Origin: Dichomitus squalens LYAD-421 SS1
Taxonomy: Eukaryota; Basidiomycota; Agaricomycetes; Polyporales; Polyporaceae
Reading direction: 5' to 3'
DNA: 64,000 bases
Assembly (NCBI RefSeq): GCF_000275845.1
Contig: NW_006766898.1
Location: forward strand, 144,754-208,753
In this document: in pieces, positions 24,801 through 34,986 of the stretch
Position numbering within the stretch: the stretch's first letter is position 1
Layout of the letters: every line of letters begins with the position of its first letter
Translations under genes and position numbers: made by a program
The notes under the pieces: generated by a model
The model's database searches: none
What the model was told of the DNA's origin: nothing
What the model saw: the letters and a program-made list of their open reading frames with translations, nothing else

Positions 24801-26996
24801 GGATCGTCTGCGCGTTGTCGTCCGCCTCGTGCTTCTCGTCCTCCACGGGAGGCTTGTCGAGCGCTGCAGACAAAGCAGCCCCGGTAGAAGTAAGCGCTGT
24901 GTGCGGCTACGCAAACAAGAGAGCGCAACGCGCACCGTGCAGCTTCGTGAGCGAGATGCCCTCCTCGAAGTCGTCGTCCCAGTTGTCCGTCTGCTCCTCG
25001 GGTGCCTGCAGGATGAACGGCATGGGCAGCGTCTCGCGGATATGGCCCAGCGCGGCGGGCATGCCCGGCTTGGGTAGCGAGCCCGGCTTCCGCCCTTGTG
25101 TCGTGAGGAGCATGGACTGCTGAGGCGCCTGTAGCGACGACGATGCCTGTACCGAGGAGATCATGTGCGTGGGCGACGGAAGGGGAGAGTCCGCCCGGCC
25201 TGCGAGCGAGCTCTTGCGATTGCGTTCCGGGTGCTTCGACGGTCTTGACGGCGCTGTATATACATATACCAACCCGATCAGCCGCTGAGGGCGTAAAAGA
25301 GACAGAGAGACAAAGCAAGCCCCCCCCCCGCTCGAGACTCACACTTGAGCGCCTCGTTCCACTCCTGTACCTTCAGCACCGCCTCGTCGTAGTTGTAGTT
25401 GCTCAGCGGCCTCCTCTCCGCGGGCCCGGCCCCGTTCCCGTTCCCGTTCGTCCGCTGCCCGTCCCCCGACGGCTTGTCCGCGCCGCCGCCGCCGCCCTGC
25501 GCGCTGCCGGAGTTGGTGATCTGCCGCCGCGCGGCGACCATCCACGGGTGCCGGAGGAGCTTCTTGGCGGAGATGCGCAGGTTGCAGTCCTTCTGGAAGC
25601 AGTGGTAGAGGAAGTCCTTCACGATCGGGGACGCGCCGTCGGGTATCGGCGGGCTGTCGTCCTGCACGATGCGGAAGAGGGCGGGCATGGGGTCGAGGAA
25701 GTGGTACGGGGGCTTGCCTTCGAGCAGCTCGATGACCGTGCAGCCGACGCTCCTATATAAGCAGGCGGAGAAGGACGGGCGAGTTCAGCGTGCGTCCGAC
25801 AGGGAGGATTTCAGTAGAGAAACCGACCATATGTCTGAGGCGGTCGTCGCCCCGGATTGCTCGATTACCTCGGGTGCCACTGTGCGGAGATTAAGCTACG
25901 GATGGCGACAGTGAAGGGAAGTGAATGTGCAACGTACTCCAGTATGGACTGCCGACAACGGCGTCGTCGCGGACGGCACCTGCTGCGGTGCTGCTCGCTA
26001 CGCCGAAGTCGGCGAGCTTGACGCATCCGTCCTTGTTCGTGAGGATGTTCGCACCTTTGATATCTCGGTGGATCACACCCTGGTCGTGCAGGTACACGAG
26101 CCCTTCCAGGACTTGCGCGATGTACACGCCGACGAGCGTCTCCGGGAACTTGCCAAACTTCTTGCAGATATTATGGAGCGAACCGTTCTCGCAAAACCTG
26201 CGCCTGTGAACACCGGCGGCACAACACGGAAAGGAGCAAAGCACCTACTCTAGGATAATGTACAGATATTCCGGCGTCTTCTCGAAACCCTTGTACTTGA
26301 CGATATTAGGATGCTAGATGACGTCAAGTTAGTATACGGTAAACGGAGGTTGTTCCTAAGGTGACCAATCCGCCTCCCCATCGCCGCAATGGATCATGGG
26401 GAGTATGAGTGGATAGACGTGACGCTCTTGGAGGTGCAGCGAAGAGACGTCCCAAAAGCAGCGTGTTACTGAGGGTACAGTCACGGAGAAAGGGGAGTAT
26501 GCGAACTGCTTGAAGACATAGGGAGCCTCGGTCGCGTCCGAAGGATGGGGGTGGCGCCGGGATGCCGCAGACCGTTAGAGCGCAGGAAACTCACATTCAG
26601 ATTTTTGAGCAAGTCGATCTCGGACTGCAGGACGCGTCCGCGGTCAGTAGCAGGACGAACATACGCGGGGGGGCGCACGCACCATAATCTGCCCAATCTC
26701 GCTCTTCGGTATGTTGCTGAGCTGAATCTCCTTGATGGCGACGGTCTCGCCCGTGGCCCAGTTCAGGGCACCTGCGAGGACGCGGACACGGTCAGGGTCA
26801 GGCTTGTGGCGCCGCTCCAGGAGGCCATGCGACACGTACGGTAGACCTGCCCGAACGCGCCCTTCCCCAACGAATCTCCCAGTTGCTGGATACCGGCGTG
26901 AGTCAGCACTACGGACTGATACCGGCGGACGCGACAGACACGCACGTATGCATTGAGGAGCTTGTTCGAGCTTGAGTTGCGGGATGGCGAGGGCAT
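21871..26996 (-). CDS. sepH: Septation initiation network kinase, SepH/Cdc7 (Cdc15-like)
   Basis: Eighteen exons, all GT-AG, join in frame to 1278 aa: 26946-26996, 26840-26885, 26683-26771, 26595-26624, 26249-26313, 25938-26197, 25828-25879, 25343-25752, 24936-25253, 24652-24863, 24034-24597, 23823-23957, 23723-23769, 23550-23672, 23157-23479, 22915-23090, 22578-22858, 21871-22525. The kinase domain opens with [15 protein letters not shown] at residue 19. Catalytic Lys46 lies in [14 protein letters not shown] starts at 137 with Asp139, and the DFG Asp is 157, followed by GSPYWMAPEVIE. A disordered, acidic linker and an Armadillo-like helical C-terminal region (for example [20 protein letters not shown]) follow. 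This order matches SepH of Aspergillus and Cdc7 of fission yeast, which act downstream of a small GTPase at the spindle pole body to trigger septation. Confidence 0.95.
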
Positions 26997-27355
26997 CGAG
27001 CTTTGGCGTGAAAGTAGGATCGTGAGCGGGTGAGTGGGGGAGAAACGAGAGGACTAGCAAGTGATCGGACGTGAAGCAAAGGGCAAGATGGAGGTCGTTA
27101 GTCCAGCAGCGCCGCCCAGAGGACCGTGAATGACATTGACCGCAGGGGCGTTGGACTCTGCTCTGAGCGGGGCCGCGAGCCTGAGTGCGTCGTCCAAGTG
27201 CGACACTTTGGCAACCGTGCGTCCCAGGGGTGCCACGCCCAGTCCTAACAGGAGTCTCCGGGGGCTTGCCTCGCGTCTGCACACGCGCCGCGTATTGACG
27301 CGTCTTGCTTCGACCTGCCCCCGCGTATCCCCGTCCCCTCTGTTTCCCTTTGATA
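26997..27355. other. Promoter region of the SepH kinase gene
   Basis: Upstream of the kinase start at 26996. Nothing further is recognisable. Confidence 0.45.
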
Positions 27356-27704
27356 TCAGTGCGTGGACGCCACCGTGGCGTGCGCTGCGCCTACCCGTGT
27401 CATCGTCGCGCCTGAACTAGCCAATCTCCATCGTGCTGGCTGATCCATAACATCCGAGTCGACTCCGGCGCGACGTGTGGCCAGAAAACTGACTGGATGG
27501 CCTACAAGGAGGGAGGCGAAGCACAACAGATGCCGAACGAAACTTACGCCAGTCTCTGGCGCGTCCGCCCAAGGACCGCTGCCACAGGGTGCAACGCAAG
27601 GTTCGGCGCGGACTATTCCTGCGAGGGAGTGCGAGTCCTGCGGCTCTGTGGCCCCCAAGGGCGGCGGTCGCACTCAGCACGATCCAGGCGAGTGATGTGC
27701 GCAT
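27356..27704 (-). other. Possible small secreted-protein gene with a frameshift
   Basis: The minus strand has an ATG at 27704 followed by a signal-peptide-like MRTSLAWIVLSATAALG. Near a run of five G the frame with the more protein-like continuation changes; this frame includes EPCVAPCGSGPWADAPETG. It reaches a good 5' splice site (GTAAGT) and a CTTGTAG acceptor, then continues to a stop at 27356. Joining these requires a one-base frame change, so the gene may be broken, wrongly assembled or not real. No family is recognised. Confidence 0.22.
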
Positions 27705-28066
27705 ATACCCGCCAGTGAGCGAAAGTGCAGACTCTCGTTCATCCTGCCTTTTGGCGTAACGGCTTCGCGCGTTCGAGCCGCGTTACAGAGTCATCCTGCA
27801 TAAAAATATGGGGGGGGTCTCCATCGATTGGGCGGGGGATGTTTGAGATGTCAAGCTGATCTGGGAGTCGTCTACAGGTACTTGCTATTGCGCGAACTTC
27901 AAACTTCGCCAACTACTACCACGGGATAGAGCCTCGGTGGTATCGTCCCGGACCAGCGTACAAAGGCAACAGACATTGCGCGGGCTATGGCGAGCGTGTG
28001 TTCCAATTCAAGCCGAGGACTTGAGACAGTTGTGGTAAGGTCACGATGATGTGAATTTCGTTCTAG

Positions 28067-28183
28067 TAGTACCGCTCAGAATTGGCTGGATCTCGGAGCC
28101 GCCCGTATATCGTACCTCCGGATTTCGAGTCACGTTCCCCAAGACGCCGTGCATCCGTTACTGGTGCGTCACGTCTCATAACA
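28067..28183 (+). repeat. Inverted repeat, left arm
   Basis: Begins TAGTACCGCTCAG and is closely matched, in reverse complement, by 28713-28828. Over the first 95 nt or so I count only a handful of differences, mostly C/T. Further inward the arms still resemble each other but drift apart. No clear flanking target-site duplication was found. Confidence 0.7.
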
Positions 28184-28712
28184 GGCAGGCCTCGCGAGTG
28201 CACGCTGACCATCGCCAACCGCCGCAACGCGTGTGCTTGCATTGGGAGTATATCTCTTCCAGAAGCCGTCGGTCTCCTCGAGCCTAGCTATATATAAAAA
28301 TGCTGCAAGGCGCTATATCAAGTAAGTAGCCTAAGGCGGACTACCGCTGGAGTTTCATGATATAATTCATTTATGCCTCCCATCTCGGCGACTCTAGCGC
28401 ACAACGGGGACGTGGCACAAGTCGCGCGTACTCCACAATTTCAGAGAGGCTTACTCATAAACGTCGTCGCGGATATCGGACTCTCAGAATGCAATTGAGA
28501 GCACCCTCAGGTGTATGACGATGATGTTGAAAAATGACAACCCGCTTCGCGAAATGTGCGGGCTGAGACATCGCGCAAGGCTCACAGAGTTGTCCGGCTA
28601 GTGAACGCAAATCTTGGGTGCTCTCGCGAAGCTGCTGTTATGGAGCAAGCACCTTCTATTGGACAAGGAGGTGCGCGCGACGACCGCGAGTGCGATTGCG
28701 CGCGTCCTGTTG

Positions 28713-28828
28713 GTCATGAGACATGACGAAGTTGTAACGAATGCACGGTGTCTTGGGGGACGTGACTCAAAATCCGGAGGTACGAGATACGGGCGGCTCC
28801 GAGATCCAGCCAATTCTGAGCGGTACTA
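28713..28828 (-). repeat. Inverted repeat, right arm
   Basis: Reverse-complement partner of 28067-28183; the two outer ends are about 760 bp apart. The interior shows no transposase-like frame. It could be a non-autonomous DNA transposon or an inverted duplication. Confidence 0.7.
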
Positions 28829-29534
28829 GTGTTCTTTTTCCGTAGACGTTGCCGGTGAGTAACGGATAAGCAGGGTTGAGTGCCGGCACTCTAACCGTCG
28901 GATATCGTTGGTCAGCAAGCAAGTTCGTATTTTTGGCAATTCCAGGCCATTCGGACATGTATACGTGCTATGCGCACGTCGCCAGGACACCTTGCAAGAA
29001 CCCTCCGCCATGCTTCGGATGTACCTGGGGCGTTGGCGCAGGGAAGGCATCCTCTGTCCATCGTGTGACGTTTTCGGTCATGGCTGTTCGGTCAACCTAC
29101 ACGGACCGGTTCATCGTCGTTGTGTGAAACCTCGATCTTTCGACGTGCCTTCGGGAGGCGACTTGACGTTGAGGCGGGGGCTTGGTGGGCGATCTGGGTA
29201 TTACGACACGCCAGCAGAGGAGATTGAGCTGACTCTACATGGATCGTCAAATATTCGGCGAGAAACGGACTGGACTACATGTACATTAGATGTAAGAGTG
29301 CGCAGATGATAGAACGAACGCTGAGTAGAGCATCATGACTGCTCGGAGAGACACAGCCCTAGTAAGTTCCGCTCTCGAAGGGCGTGGACGCGCATAGACG
29401 CGAGAGGTAACGGAGTGACGAGAGTGTGACGAGACGCGACGCCTGGCCTGAAGGGGGCGGTCGAGCGCCTGGAAGGGGCCCCCAGTCGCTGTCGTGAACT
29501 GAGAGCCGGTGTCCTGGTTTAGACTCGTGCCGCC

Positions 29535-30441
29535 ATGTTCCTCCTCTCCGTCTCCACCTTCGCCGGTGCCATGGTCATCTTCACCCTCGCCGCCATCTTC
29601 ATGCCCGACCCCCCGCCGCCTCTCGACGACGACCGCTGTGGCTACGCCTTCTGCGAGGTCTGCACCGCCGAGGCTCCCTACGCATGTTCCGCCTGCAAGA
29701 CCACGCGCTACTGCTCGTCAGTCTTCCCGTCTCCTCTCCCGTCCCTTCTCACGCGCAGCTCACCAAACTCTTCGTTCTCTCGTCCACAGCAAGAGGTGCC
29801 AGAACGCGGGCTGGCGCAATCACCAGCGCGAGTGCAAGATCCACCAGAAGCTCCACGAGATGGACGTCCGCATCGCGATGACCCGCCCCAAGCGGCCGCC
29901 CGAGGGCATCTGCACGGGGTGCAACGCCCAGGTCGGCGAGGGCCGCCGCCTCGCGATGTGCAGGGAGTGCGGTTACCAGGCGTGTGGCTCATGCGAGTCC
30001 CACCACTCGAGAGGTACGTCCCCCCTCTGCTGCGTACGTCCCCGAGGTCCGGCCGCTCGCTCCCCTGTCCTACACGGTAGAGGCAGCCCCTCCCCCCTCC
30101 ATCCCATTGATGCTCCGCATGTCACACGACCCGCGCTTCCCGCCGCTGACCTCCTGCTTTCTTTCTTTCTCTCCTCCTGACACCCGTGCCTCCCAACAGG
30201 GACGTGCTACTGCCCGAACGCCAACTTCGGCAAGCGCTACTGCCAGATGGAGCCCCGCTGGTACCACTCCAACGGCCGCGGCCGCCCCTACGCCGGCGAC
30301 CGCCACCCGGACCCCGACGCCCTCGGCGGGCGGCCGTACCCGAGCGACGTGTACGAGCCCGCGCCGCGCGCGTGCGACTCGTGCGGCACGGTCACGCGCG
30401 TGTTCAAGAAGGAGTACCGGGACCCTTGGGTGTGGCACTGA
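29535..30441 (+). CDS. MYND-type zinc-finger protein
   Basis: Three exons (29535-29716, 29790-30013, 30200-30441) give 215 aa in frame. The MYND finger spans about residues 40-76: Cys40, Cys43, Cys51, Cys54, Cys60 (in TTRYCSKRCQ), Cys64, His72 and Cys76. This is the usual C-x2-C, C-x2-C, C-x3-C, H-x3-C ligand set. A second Cys-rich segment, CTGCNAQVGEGRRLAMCREC, follows, and two more Cys pairs lie near the C-terminus (CDSCGTV). The N-terminus MFLLSVSTFAGAMVIFTLAA is hydrophobic and could be a membrane anchor, although an internal ATG at residue 13 or 23 could also start the protein. MYND fingers usually mediate protein binding; the partner is unknown. Confidence 0.85.
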
Positions 30442-31158
30442 GCTCGAAGCCAGCGATGGCACGCTGGGTGTGGACGCTACATGCCACGCAGTGTCCACGC
30501 ATTGTGCGCGCGGGGCTGTCGGCCAACCCAGGCACGACTGGCTCGCTCTGGCCGTGCGGATACCCACAAGTCGAAGATGGGAGAGACTTTGGCCTCGGAC
30601 GTCGGTACCCGGGAGCCGGGATGAGGCCGGCATTTGCTTTCGATCGCTATGCATCTGAGTACGCATCTCGCATTCGTTCATGTGTCTGTACTACTAGCCG
30701 TCTGCTCCTCTACTTTATGCTGTCTGTTTCTCTGCTCACGCCCATTCACGCCATTCACGAACTCTGTACTGTGTACATACGTATACCGCTTCGCGCCCAT
30801 CGTGACTCTTGCATTTCTCGCATTCGCACCCACGAACTGTTCTTTATTCATCGACCATGCATGCATCTCCTCTGCCCATCTTCCTGCTCATCTGTTCGCG
30901 TCTCGTCTATCGCTCATTCCTATCCGCTCCCTCCCACAAACCCCTACGCATATCGTCTGCAGTACAAACTATCTCAGTGCAATGCCATCGTAACAACAAA
31001 CCGATCGAGCCAGGTCTGGAACAACTCAGATTCACAACGCACACAAGCGCATGTCCTACGAACCCGTACATGGCGCATACACCCAGCGAACATCAGGCGA
31101 CAACTCGACAACAAGCTCACCTCGCCACCAAGCCCGACTCGACTCGACTCGACTCGAC
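30442..31158. other. Convergent intergenic region
   Basis: 3' flanks of the MYND gene (plus) and the L1-domain gene (minus). It ends in a short pentanucleotide tandem repeat. Otherwise featureless. Confidence 0.5.
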
Positions 31159-31160
31159 TC
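31136..31160. repeat. Pentanucleotide microsatellite (CGACT)n
   Basis: About five tandem copies of a 5-bp unit (CGACT/GACTC) directly abut the stop codon of the minus-strand L1-domain gene. Confidence 0.8.
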
Positions 31161-33441
31161 AGAGCTTCTTCGCCTTGCCCACGACCCCCGCCTTCGCGCC
31201 CTTCCCCGCGCCCGCCTTGCCTGCGAGCACCTTCTCCTTCTTCCTCTCAACGCCCGACGCCGCAAGCTTCTTCTGCTTCAGCTCCTCCGCGCTCAGCGAG
31301 GGCGTCGCCGGCGCCGGCTCGCTCGCTACAACGGCGGAGGCGTCCTTGTGCTTCCGCTTCCTTTTCTTCTCTGGTGCTGCGCCCCCCGCCGCATCGTCGG
31401 CAGCTGCAATTGCAGCTGCGGGAGCGTGAGCGGGCGTTGCGGCCTCGACAGCGGGCGCGGGCGCGTCCTCAGCAGCGCCAGCGAGCGCGGCCTTCGACTT
31501 TTTCCGCCGCGGCTTCTTCCCGCTGGGAGTCTCCCCGACGCTCTCGCCCTCGCCCTCGCCAGCTCCCGCGGCGTCCGCGGGGGCGGCAGAGAGCTTCGCG
31601 ATCGCGCTCGTCACGGGGGTGTCTGCGACCGCGCCCGCGCCCTTGGTCCGCTTCTTGCGCTTCGCAGGGGTCTCCCCGGCGAGGCCGTCGGCGGGGGTGT
31701 TGGGCGGGTTTGCGGGGACGGCGCGTGCGGCTGGGGTGGCGGCGGCGGTGGCGGCGGGAGGGGCGGCGGCGGGGGAGTCGAAGAGGTCCACGGCGGACGC
31801 GCGGCGTTTCTTCTTCTGTGCGGCGGGCGTCGTGGGGGCGGGGGACTCGGTCACAGCAGGAGCGGAGGCAGGGGTAGAAGACGCTTCGGAGAGAGAGGCG
31901 CGGGCTTTCTTGCGCTTCTCTTTCTTCGGGGGAGGGGGGCGTCGGCTTCAGCGGCGGGCGCCGGCTGAGCGGGTGCAGCTGCGGGCCCGGAGACGACGGC
32001 AGGAGGTTCTGAGGCGGCTTGTGACTTTCTCCGTTTCTTCTTTTCTGGCGCGGTGTCGGTGGGGGCGGCGACTGCAGGCTTTGACGCGGGGGCAGGAGCA
32101 ACGGCGGGCGCCGGCTCGGCTTCGGCGGTGGACTTGCGACGCTTCTTCTTCGCGGGCTCGGACGTCGGAGGGGCGGGCTCGACAGCTGGAGCGGCGGGGG
32201 CAGCTATGGCCTTGCCCTTTGCCTTCGCGGGGGTAGGAGCAGCCTCGTCGGCGGACGCCTTTGGTTTCTTCTTGGGCTTCTCCTTCTCGGCCTCGACCTC
32301 CTCCGCGACGCGCTTCTTCCCCTTGACCTTCGGGTCCGCCTCCTTGGCCGCCGCCACCGCCGCAGCCTTAGCCTTAGCCCCGGCATTGGCAGGCGCGTCC
32401 ACCTTCATGTCCTCGTCCTCATCGCTCTCCTCATCATCATCCATATCCTCGTCCTCGTCTTTCTCGCTCACGACGAGTCCATCCCAGCGCGCCCCGGTCT
32501 CGGTGCCGAGGTCGCACTGCCAGATAGGGAGCGCGGCGGAGGAGTTGGTCTTGAGGAAGAAACTCTGGACGTTGTCCCAGCCGCCCTTGATGTGTTTGAC
32601 GACTTCGGGAAGCGCGGTCTGGAGGTTCGTGAGTACCTGCGCGGGCTTTTGGGAGACGGTACCGATCTTCACGGAGCTATTCGTATGGTATCGTGAGTAC
32701 GTATGTGGGAGAACGGAGATACGGATGGGACGAATGGAGGGGAGATGGAGGGGACGTACGTGCAGGTGCCCTGGTTTTGGTGGAAGTAGGTGGAGGAGAT
32801 GGCGCGCTCGAGCTCGCCCTTGAGGTCTTTGCGCGTGACGCATACGGGGATGGGTTGCCTGTCAGAGTACGTACATCAGCCTGAGTCCGCTGTCGAAGCC
32901 CTCCGAGACGTAAACGAACTTTTTTGCCTTGAAGAAGATCTTCCCGAGGAGGTTAGGGAGCAGAGGGACGACCCGCTCGTCCGCGAGAAATAAGCCGTTC
33001 TCCTTGAGCAGCAGTCTTCGCGCCTCAAACGGCTTCCACTTCCCCTTCAAGTGCCGGATGTCTACGACGCGGGAGATGAATTTGATGCCCTGGCTCGCGA
33101 TCAGGTCTTTGTACTCCCGCTGCGGATCCTTGACGATGAGGCACACCGGGCTCGTGCGCGGGTCAACTATCGGGTACTTGACAGGTCTGTGTTTCTTCCG
33201 TTAATGCTACGAGATCTTGAAGCGCAAAAGGGATGTCGTACATCCTTGCAGGCTTCAGCTTCTTCTCCGGGTGCATAACCTTGGTGTTCACAACCAGCCA
33301 GACGTTCTGCTCCTTGCCTGGCAGGAGCTCGCTTTCGGCCTTCGCCTCCTCGAACTTAGTCGCATGGGTCAGTAGTGCGTCCACCGCGCGCTTGCACTGT
33401 TGTAGGGAGACGTGGTCGTCGATGAGCGTGCTTTCAGGCAT
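31159..33441 (-). CDS. Ribosomal L1-domain protein (Cic1/Utp30/RSL1D1-like), tail frameshifted
   Basis: Four exons (33242-33441, 32920-33186, 32760-32858, then from 32676) encode a uL1-fold protein. Family blocks are LKPARIPVKYPIVDPRTS, DPQREYKDLIASQGIKFISR, LLLKENGLFLADERVVPLLP, KQPIPVCVTRKDLKGELERA and SSTYFHQNQGTC. Yeast relatives (Cic1, Utp30) work in nucleolar ribosome assembly, which fits the long Lys/Ala/Pro-rich tail with repeated KKKRRKS motifs. In the assembled sequence this frame stops at 31851 (463 aa). The same tail composition continues in another frame to 31159. The switch lies in adjoining G runs at 31928-31939, where one extra base would restore a reading frame of about 694 aa. 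I suspect a homopolymer error, but a real frameshift is possible. Confidence 0.85.
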
Positions 33442-33661
33442 TTGGAGGGGCGGAAAGGGGGAAGCGTAAGGGAAGAGACACAATGGGCTGTTGCTTGCCT
33501 GCTGCTACTTAGCCGCGGTCCAAAATTCTTGCTGAGCACGTGATGACAGGAACAGACAGGCGCTTATGCTGCTCCGGGTAGGTCGGAAAGTCGTCCGGCC
33601 CTACAAGCCTGGCACTCACGATAATGAGCTGCAACTTACAGCCAGATCCTACCAAGTTGAC
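33442..33661. promoter_or_regulatory. Upstream region of the L1-domain gene
   Basis: Short spacer between the start codon at 33441 and the first inverted repeat at 33662. No specific element was identified. Confidence 0.35.
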
Positions 33662-33745
33662 AGCTGATGTAAAAACCAGCGTCGCAGTCCCCGCGCCCAG
33701 GGATATGCTCGGATCACCGGATAACCCCGGCCGAGCGCCAGCTAT
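33662..33745 (+). repeat. Outer inverted repeat, left arm
   Basis: Starts CAGCTGATGTAAAAACC and is matched in reverse complement by about 35430-35514. The first 25 bp are identical; the rest is looser but clearly related, including GCTCGGATCA. It encloses the inner element at 33783-35264. Confidence 0.7.
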
Positions 33746-33773
33746 ACCATACCGCGGACATTGCCCGACTGTG

Positions 33774-33782
33774 GTGCACTGC
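33774..33782. repeat. Target-site duplication, left copy
   Basis: GTGCACTGC immediately before the inner element; the same 9 bp follow it at 35265-35273. Confidence 0.75.
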
Positions 33783-34023
33783 TAGTCTCGTGACCAGACG
33801 TTCGGAGTGTGAAGCGGATGCGAAAAATCGGGGGCATCCGGACACTCGAACGTCTGGTGGCTTTACCCCCGTGACTCCCCGCTCGGTGACCTGTGTGACA
33901 TATCGACACCCATTTGGGGCAGTCCGAGAAAGCCGGAGGTCGCCCTCAGTGTGCGATGTGGCGGCCCGCTGTAGACGACCATGCAGTCGCTCGAGCTACT
34001 GACCATGAACCCCTTGTGTGGCG

Positions 34024-34360
34024 CGCACTCGTCCACACGTATTGTAGAGCACCCTGCGAGAGATGCATGATATCATTGCTGACGATGCCTCTTCCCATGA
34101 TGTCCGCTCCTCTCGAAGTCACAAATTACCCGCTACAACCTGTGATGGAATTGACAGGAGTTCGACCACCGCTGGTGATATTACTCTGGTGCTGGACAGA
34201 GTGTGGATCTGAGCGATGATACTCCCATAGAAGAGAAGGAAACCTCGAAGGGGTACAAGCCCAAGGTGACTGGCATCGGTGGACACAGCGATAGGTGCAT
34301 CGCACTCCTGAATTCAGATGCATTATGTTATCGGGTTGCGCACACAAAGAGAAGTCACAG
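34024..34360 (+). repeat. 337-bp block, copy 1, ends exactly at the N gap
   Basis: Appears identical to 34650-34986 (offset 626 bp). Copy 1 ends where the Ns begin and copy 2 begins where they end, the signature of two contig ends that overlap but were scaffolded apart. Confidence 0.9.
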
Positions 34361-34649
34361 NNNNNNNNNNNNNNNNNNNNNNNNNNNNNNNNNNNNNNNN
34401 NNNNNNNNNNNNNNNNNNNNNNNNNNNNNNNNNNNNNNNNNNNNNNNNNNNNNNNNNNNNNNNNNNNNNNNNNNNNNNNNNNNNNNNNNNNNNNNNNNNN
34501 NNNNNNNNNNNNNNNNNNNNNNNNNNNNNNNNNNNNNNNNNNNNNNNNNNNNNNNNNNNNNNNNNNNNNNNNNNNNNNNNNNNNNNNNNNNNNNNNNNNN
34601 NNNNNNNNNNNNNNNNNNNNNNNNNNNNNNNNNNNNNNNNNNNNNNNNN
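34361..34649. other. Assembly gap (289 N)
   Basis: A run of 289 undetermined bases inside the mobile element. Confidence 0.99.
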
Positions 34650-34986
34650 CGCACTCGTCCACACGTATTGTAGAGCACCCTGCGAGAGATGCATGATATC
34701 ATTGCTGACGATGCCTCTTCCCATGATGTCCGCTCCTCTCGAAGTCACAAATTACCCGCTACAACCTGTGATGGAATTGACAGGAGTTCGACCACCGCTG
34801 GTGATATTACTCTGGTGCTGGACAGAGTGTGGATCTGAGCGATGATACTCCCATAGAAGAGAAGGAAACCTCGAAGGGGTACAAGCCCAAGGTGACTGGC
34901 ATCGGTGGACACAGCGATAGGTGCATCGCACTCCTGAATTCAGATGCATTATGTTATCGGGTTGCGCACACAAAGAGAAGTCACAG
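34650..34986 (+). repeat. 337-bp block, copy 2, starts exactly after the N gap
   Basis: Appears identical to 34024-34360. It is probably the same genomic segment represented twice. Confidence 0.9.

Larger units (their letters stand above)
27705..29534. other. Gene-poor region containing an inverted-repeat pair
   Basis: No gene recognised. The notable feature is the inverted repeat at 28067-28183 and 28713-28828. An imperfect hairpin (GTAACGGCT... / ...AGCCGCGTTAC) lies near 27758-27790. The open frame at 28908-29309 has no recognisable domain. Confidence 0.45.

Noticed and set aside
23938..25077. Several 100-300-codon frames on both strands
   Set aside because: Shadows of the SepH kinase exons caused by high GC; they lack conserved motifs.
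27758..27790. Hairpin resembling a bacterial terminator or tRNA arm
   Set aside because: Imperfect stem with a bulge, no tRNA box B consensus, and intrinsic terminators are not expected in a fungal nuclear genome.
30186..31877. 563-codon open frame on the plus strand
   Set aside because: Runs out of frame through the last MYND exon and then antisense to the GC-rich tail of the L1-domain gene; Arg-rich shadow translation.
31865..32038. Intron bridging the two frames of the L1-domain tail
   Set aside because: GT-AG combinations tried in this stretch gave either the wrong frame or an immediate stop, so a one-base frame slip is the simpler reading.
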